From Saccharibacillus endophyticus (lineage in GTDB: Bacteria > Bacillota > Bacilli > Paenibacillales > Paenibacillaceae), in the NCBI RefSeq assembly GCF_013185185.1, contig NZ_JAAZWE010000001.1:620001-684000 (forward strand): a stretch of DNA of 64,000 nt, given 5' to 3'. The notes beneath the pieces were generated by a model, which was not told the DNA's origin, searched no databases, and was given only the letters and a program-made list of their open reading frames with translations. Below are positions 62,906-64,000 of the stretch, one piece after another. Both the position numbers and the translations under genes were made by a program. Within the stretch, counting starts at the first letter, position 1. Each line of letters starts with the position of its first letter.

Positions 62906-64000
62906 ACAAATACTCCCCGACGATGATATCCGTTCGGTACGGAGTCATTCCTTCCTCCATGCCGAACACCGTATCCGCTTCGTATTCCTTATGAGTCAAA
63001 GTTCCGCGCGCTTTCGCGTGCAGCGTATACAGCTCGGCGAGCGTCGTTCGGCGCACGTCCGCGAAAGCTCTTCCGAGCAGTTCCAAGCCGCTCATATTGT
63101 CATGCGCCGTGATCCGGAATCCTCTGTTTTTCACGACCGAATCGATCCAAATCAGCTGATTCTCCCACAAGTCGATCGCGAACGGAACGGCTTGCTGAGC
63201 ATCGACGGTCAGATCGAAACGCGATTCGACCGTGCGCGGATCGTAGGCCTGCCCGGCTCTTGCCCGGTGCCGCACCATGAATCCGGCCAAACATTCCGGC
63301 AGTGCCGAAAACGGTTGTCCCGTAAAGCAGGCGACCTGTACCATGGCGTAACGCGCTCGGGTTCTCCATAGCACTTCAGGGATATTCAAATCGATGAATT
63401 CGGAAGCGCCTTTCGGAGCATTGGTGATATCGCCGCTGTGCACCCCGAATTCCTCTTTCAAATTATAAAAAGCCAACGTCTCCACATGCGACCAATTTTC
63501 GTCCAGCAGCACCAGCGACAGATCAATGTCCACGCGCCGCATGTCGGCGGAACCTTCGTTCATATTGGTCCACCAGCAGAATAAACGCAGGATGTCCCCT
63601 TCCGGAACTTCGATGCGGCTGCCGCGAGGCAGGGGACGGAGCGCGGAGCTAGCCGAACGGTTCGAGAAAGGCACGGGAATATTCGCAAGGCGCGGATCGA
63701 TATAGACCGCACCCAACGGTTCGCGTTCGGCGAATCGGGCAATCAGCTCCTGCTCGATTCGTTGAACCAGCCGGTTGGTTTTGGCAGAGTCCAACCGCGG
63801 CAGGCGATCATGAATCGCGACGGCTTTGCCGATATTGCCTTTCGGAAAAAATACCCGGTATTGTCGAGACTCGCCGCGATGTTTGAAGTGCGCCAGCAGC
63901 TGAAGCAGCAGCGGAACCGCCAAACGGTCGGCTATGCGATCGAACGCGGACATGATCTTCTCCGTTTGCGCCGGTTGGGAACGCAGCAGCAGGTCCAATC
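62904..64000 (-). CDS. TerD-like C-terminal protein, 5' end beyond window
   Basis: At least 365 residues; the frame is open to the right edge. The second half has LPRGSRIEVPEGDILRLFCWWTN, IDLSLVLLDENWSHVETLAFYNL, FGVHSGDITNAPKGASEFIDLNI, TGQPFSALPECLAGFM and LIWIDSVVKNRGF, the pattern of TerD tellurium-resistance/calcium-binding-like domains. It may be the C-terminus of the large SCO0854/MXAN_6230-type proteins, which I remember as having such an end; that link is weak. Partial gene. Confidence 0.75.
   Translation of the reverse strand, partial: LDLLLRSQPAQTEKIMSAFDRIADRLAVPLLLQLLAHFKHRGESRQYRVFFPKGNIGKAVAIHDRLPRLDSAKTNRLVQRIEQELIARFAEREPLGAVYIDPRLANIPVPFSNRSASSALRPLPRGSRIEVPEGDILRLFCWWTNMNEGSADMRRVDIDLSLVLLDENWSHVETLAFYNLKEEFGVHSGDITNAPKGASEFIDLNIPEVLWRTRARYAMVQVACFTGQPFSALPECLAGFMVRHRARAGQAYDPRTVESRFDLTVDAQQAVPFAIDLWENQLIWIDSVVKNRGFRITAHDNMSGLELLGRAFADVRRTTLAELYTLHAKARGTLTHKEYEADTVFGMEEGMTPYRTDIIVGEYL

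Overview
The window looks like a chromosome of a spore-forming, sugar-degrading member of the Paenibacillaceae (Paenibacillus or Saccharibacillus type). The evidence is indirect: moderate GC in the host DNA, strong GGAGG-type ribosome binding sites, a GerQ-like spore coat gene, a T-box leader on trpS, a LicT/PTS/6-phospho-beta-glucosidase operon, a LacI/ABC sugar operon, GH29 and GH30 glycosidases, and many DUF families common in Bacillales. No rRNA, tRNA or CRISPR array was seen.

Layout. 1-16.5 kb: partial HlyC/CorC transporter, methyltransferase, GH29/GH30 divergent pair, GerQ-like coat gene, SDR, a tiny Cys-rich protein gene with Crp/Fnr-type sites on both sides, a structured intergenic repeat, BNR-repeat lipoprotein, lrgAB-like pair, L-lactate dehydrogenase, two conserved hypotheticals and an orphan XerC-like recombinase. 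16.7-23.6 kb: secreted beta-propeller protein, HSL-type esterase, ECF sigma/anti-sigma pair, a possible 198-bp MITE, trpS with T-box, lipoprotein.

23.6-35.9 kb: a two-component system whose kinase gene is split by a 9.7-kb AT-rich Tn3-family transposon (25294-35012). The element carries tnpA, a short tyrosine recombinase, a resolution-site-like inverted repeat, and two arsenic modules: arsR-arsB-arsC-trxB-phosphatase on the minus strand and a divergent arsR2-flavoprotein pair. A third, internal copy of the terminal repeat sits between the transposition genes and the arsenic cargo. Removing the element plus one TTTG copy restores the kinase frame.

35.9-50.2 kb: secreted protein, a truncated DHFR-family gene, 3-hydroxyacyl-CoA dehydrogenase, a peptidase S51-DUF1963 fusion, an APH-family kinase, a LacI-controlled ABC sugar importer (regulator, two permeases, binding protein), a secreted CYTH-like protein, a LysR regulator, and the decayed remains of a fetAB pair. 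50.5-64 kb: pdxH with an aldo/keto reductase, the licT-bglP-bglH operon with two antiterminator/terminator switches, a Cof hydrolase, an epoxide hydrolase, a chemotaxis receptor, a DinB protein and a partial TerD-like gene running off the right edge.

Together the host genes describe uptake and breakdown of plant or algal oligosaccharides with overflow metabolism (lactate, LrgAB). The transposon adds arsenate/arsenite resistance at the cost of a sensor kinase.
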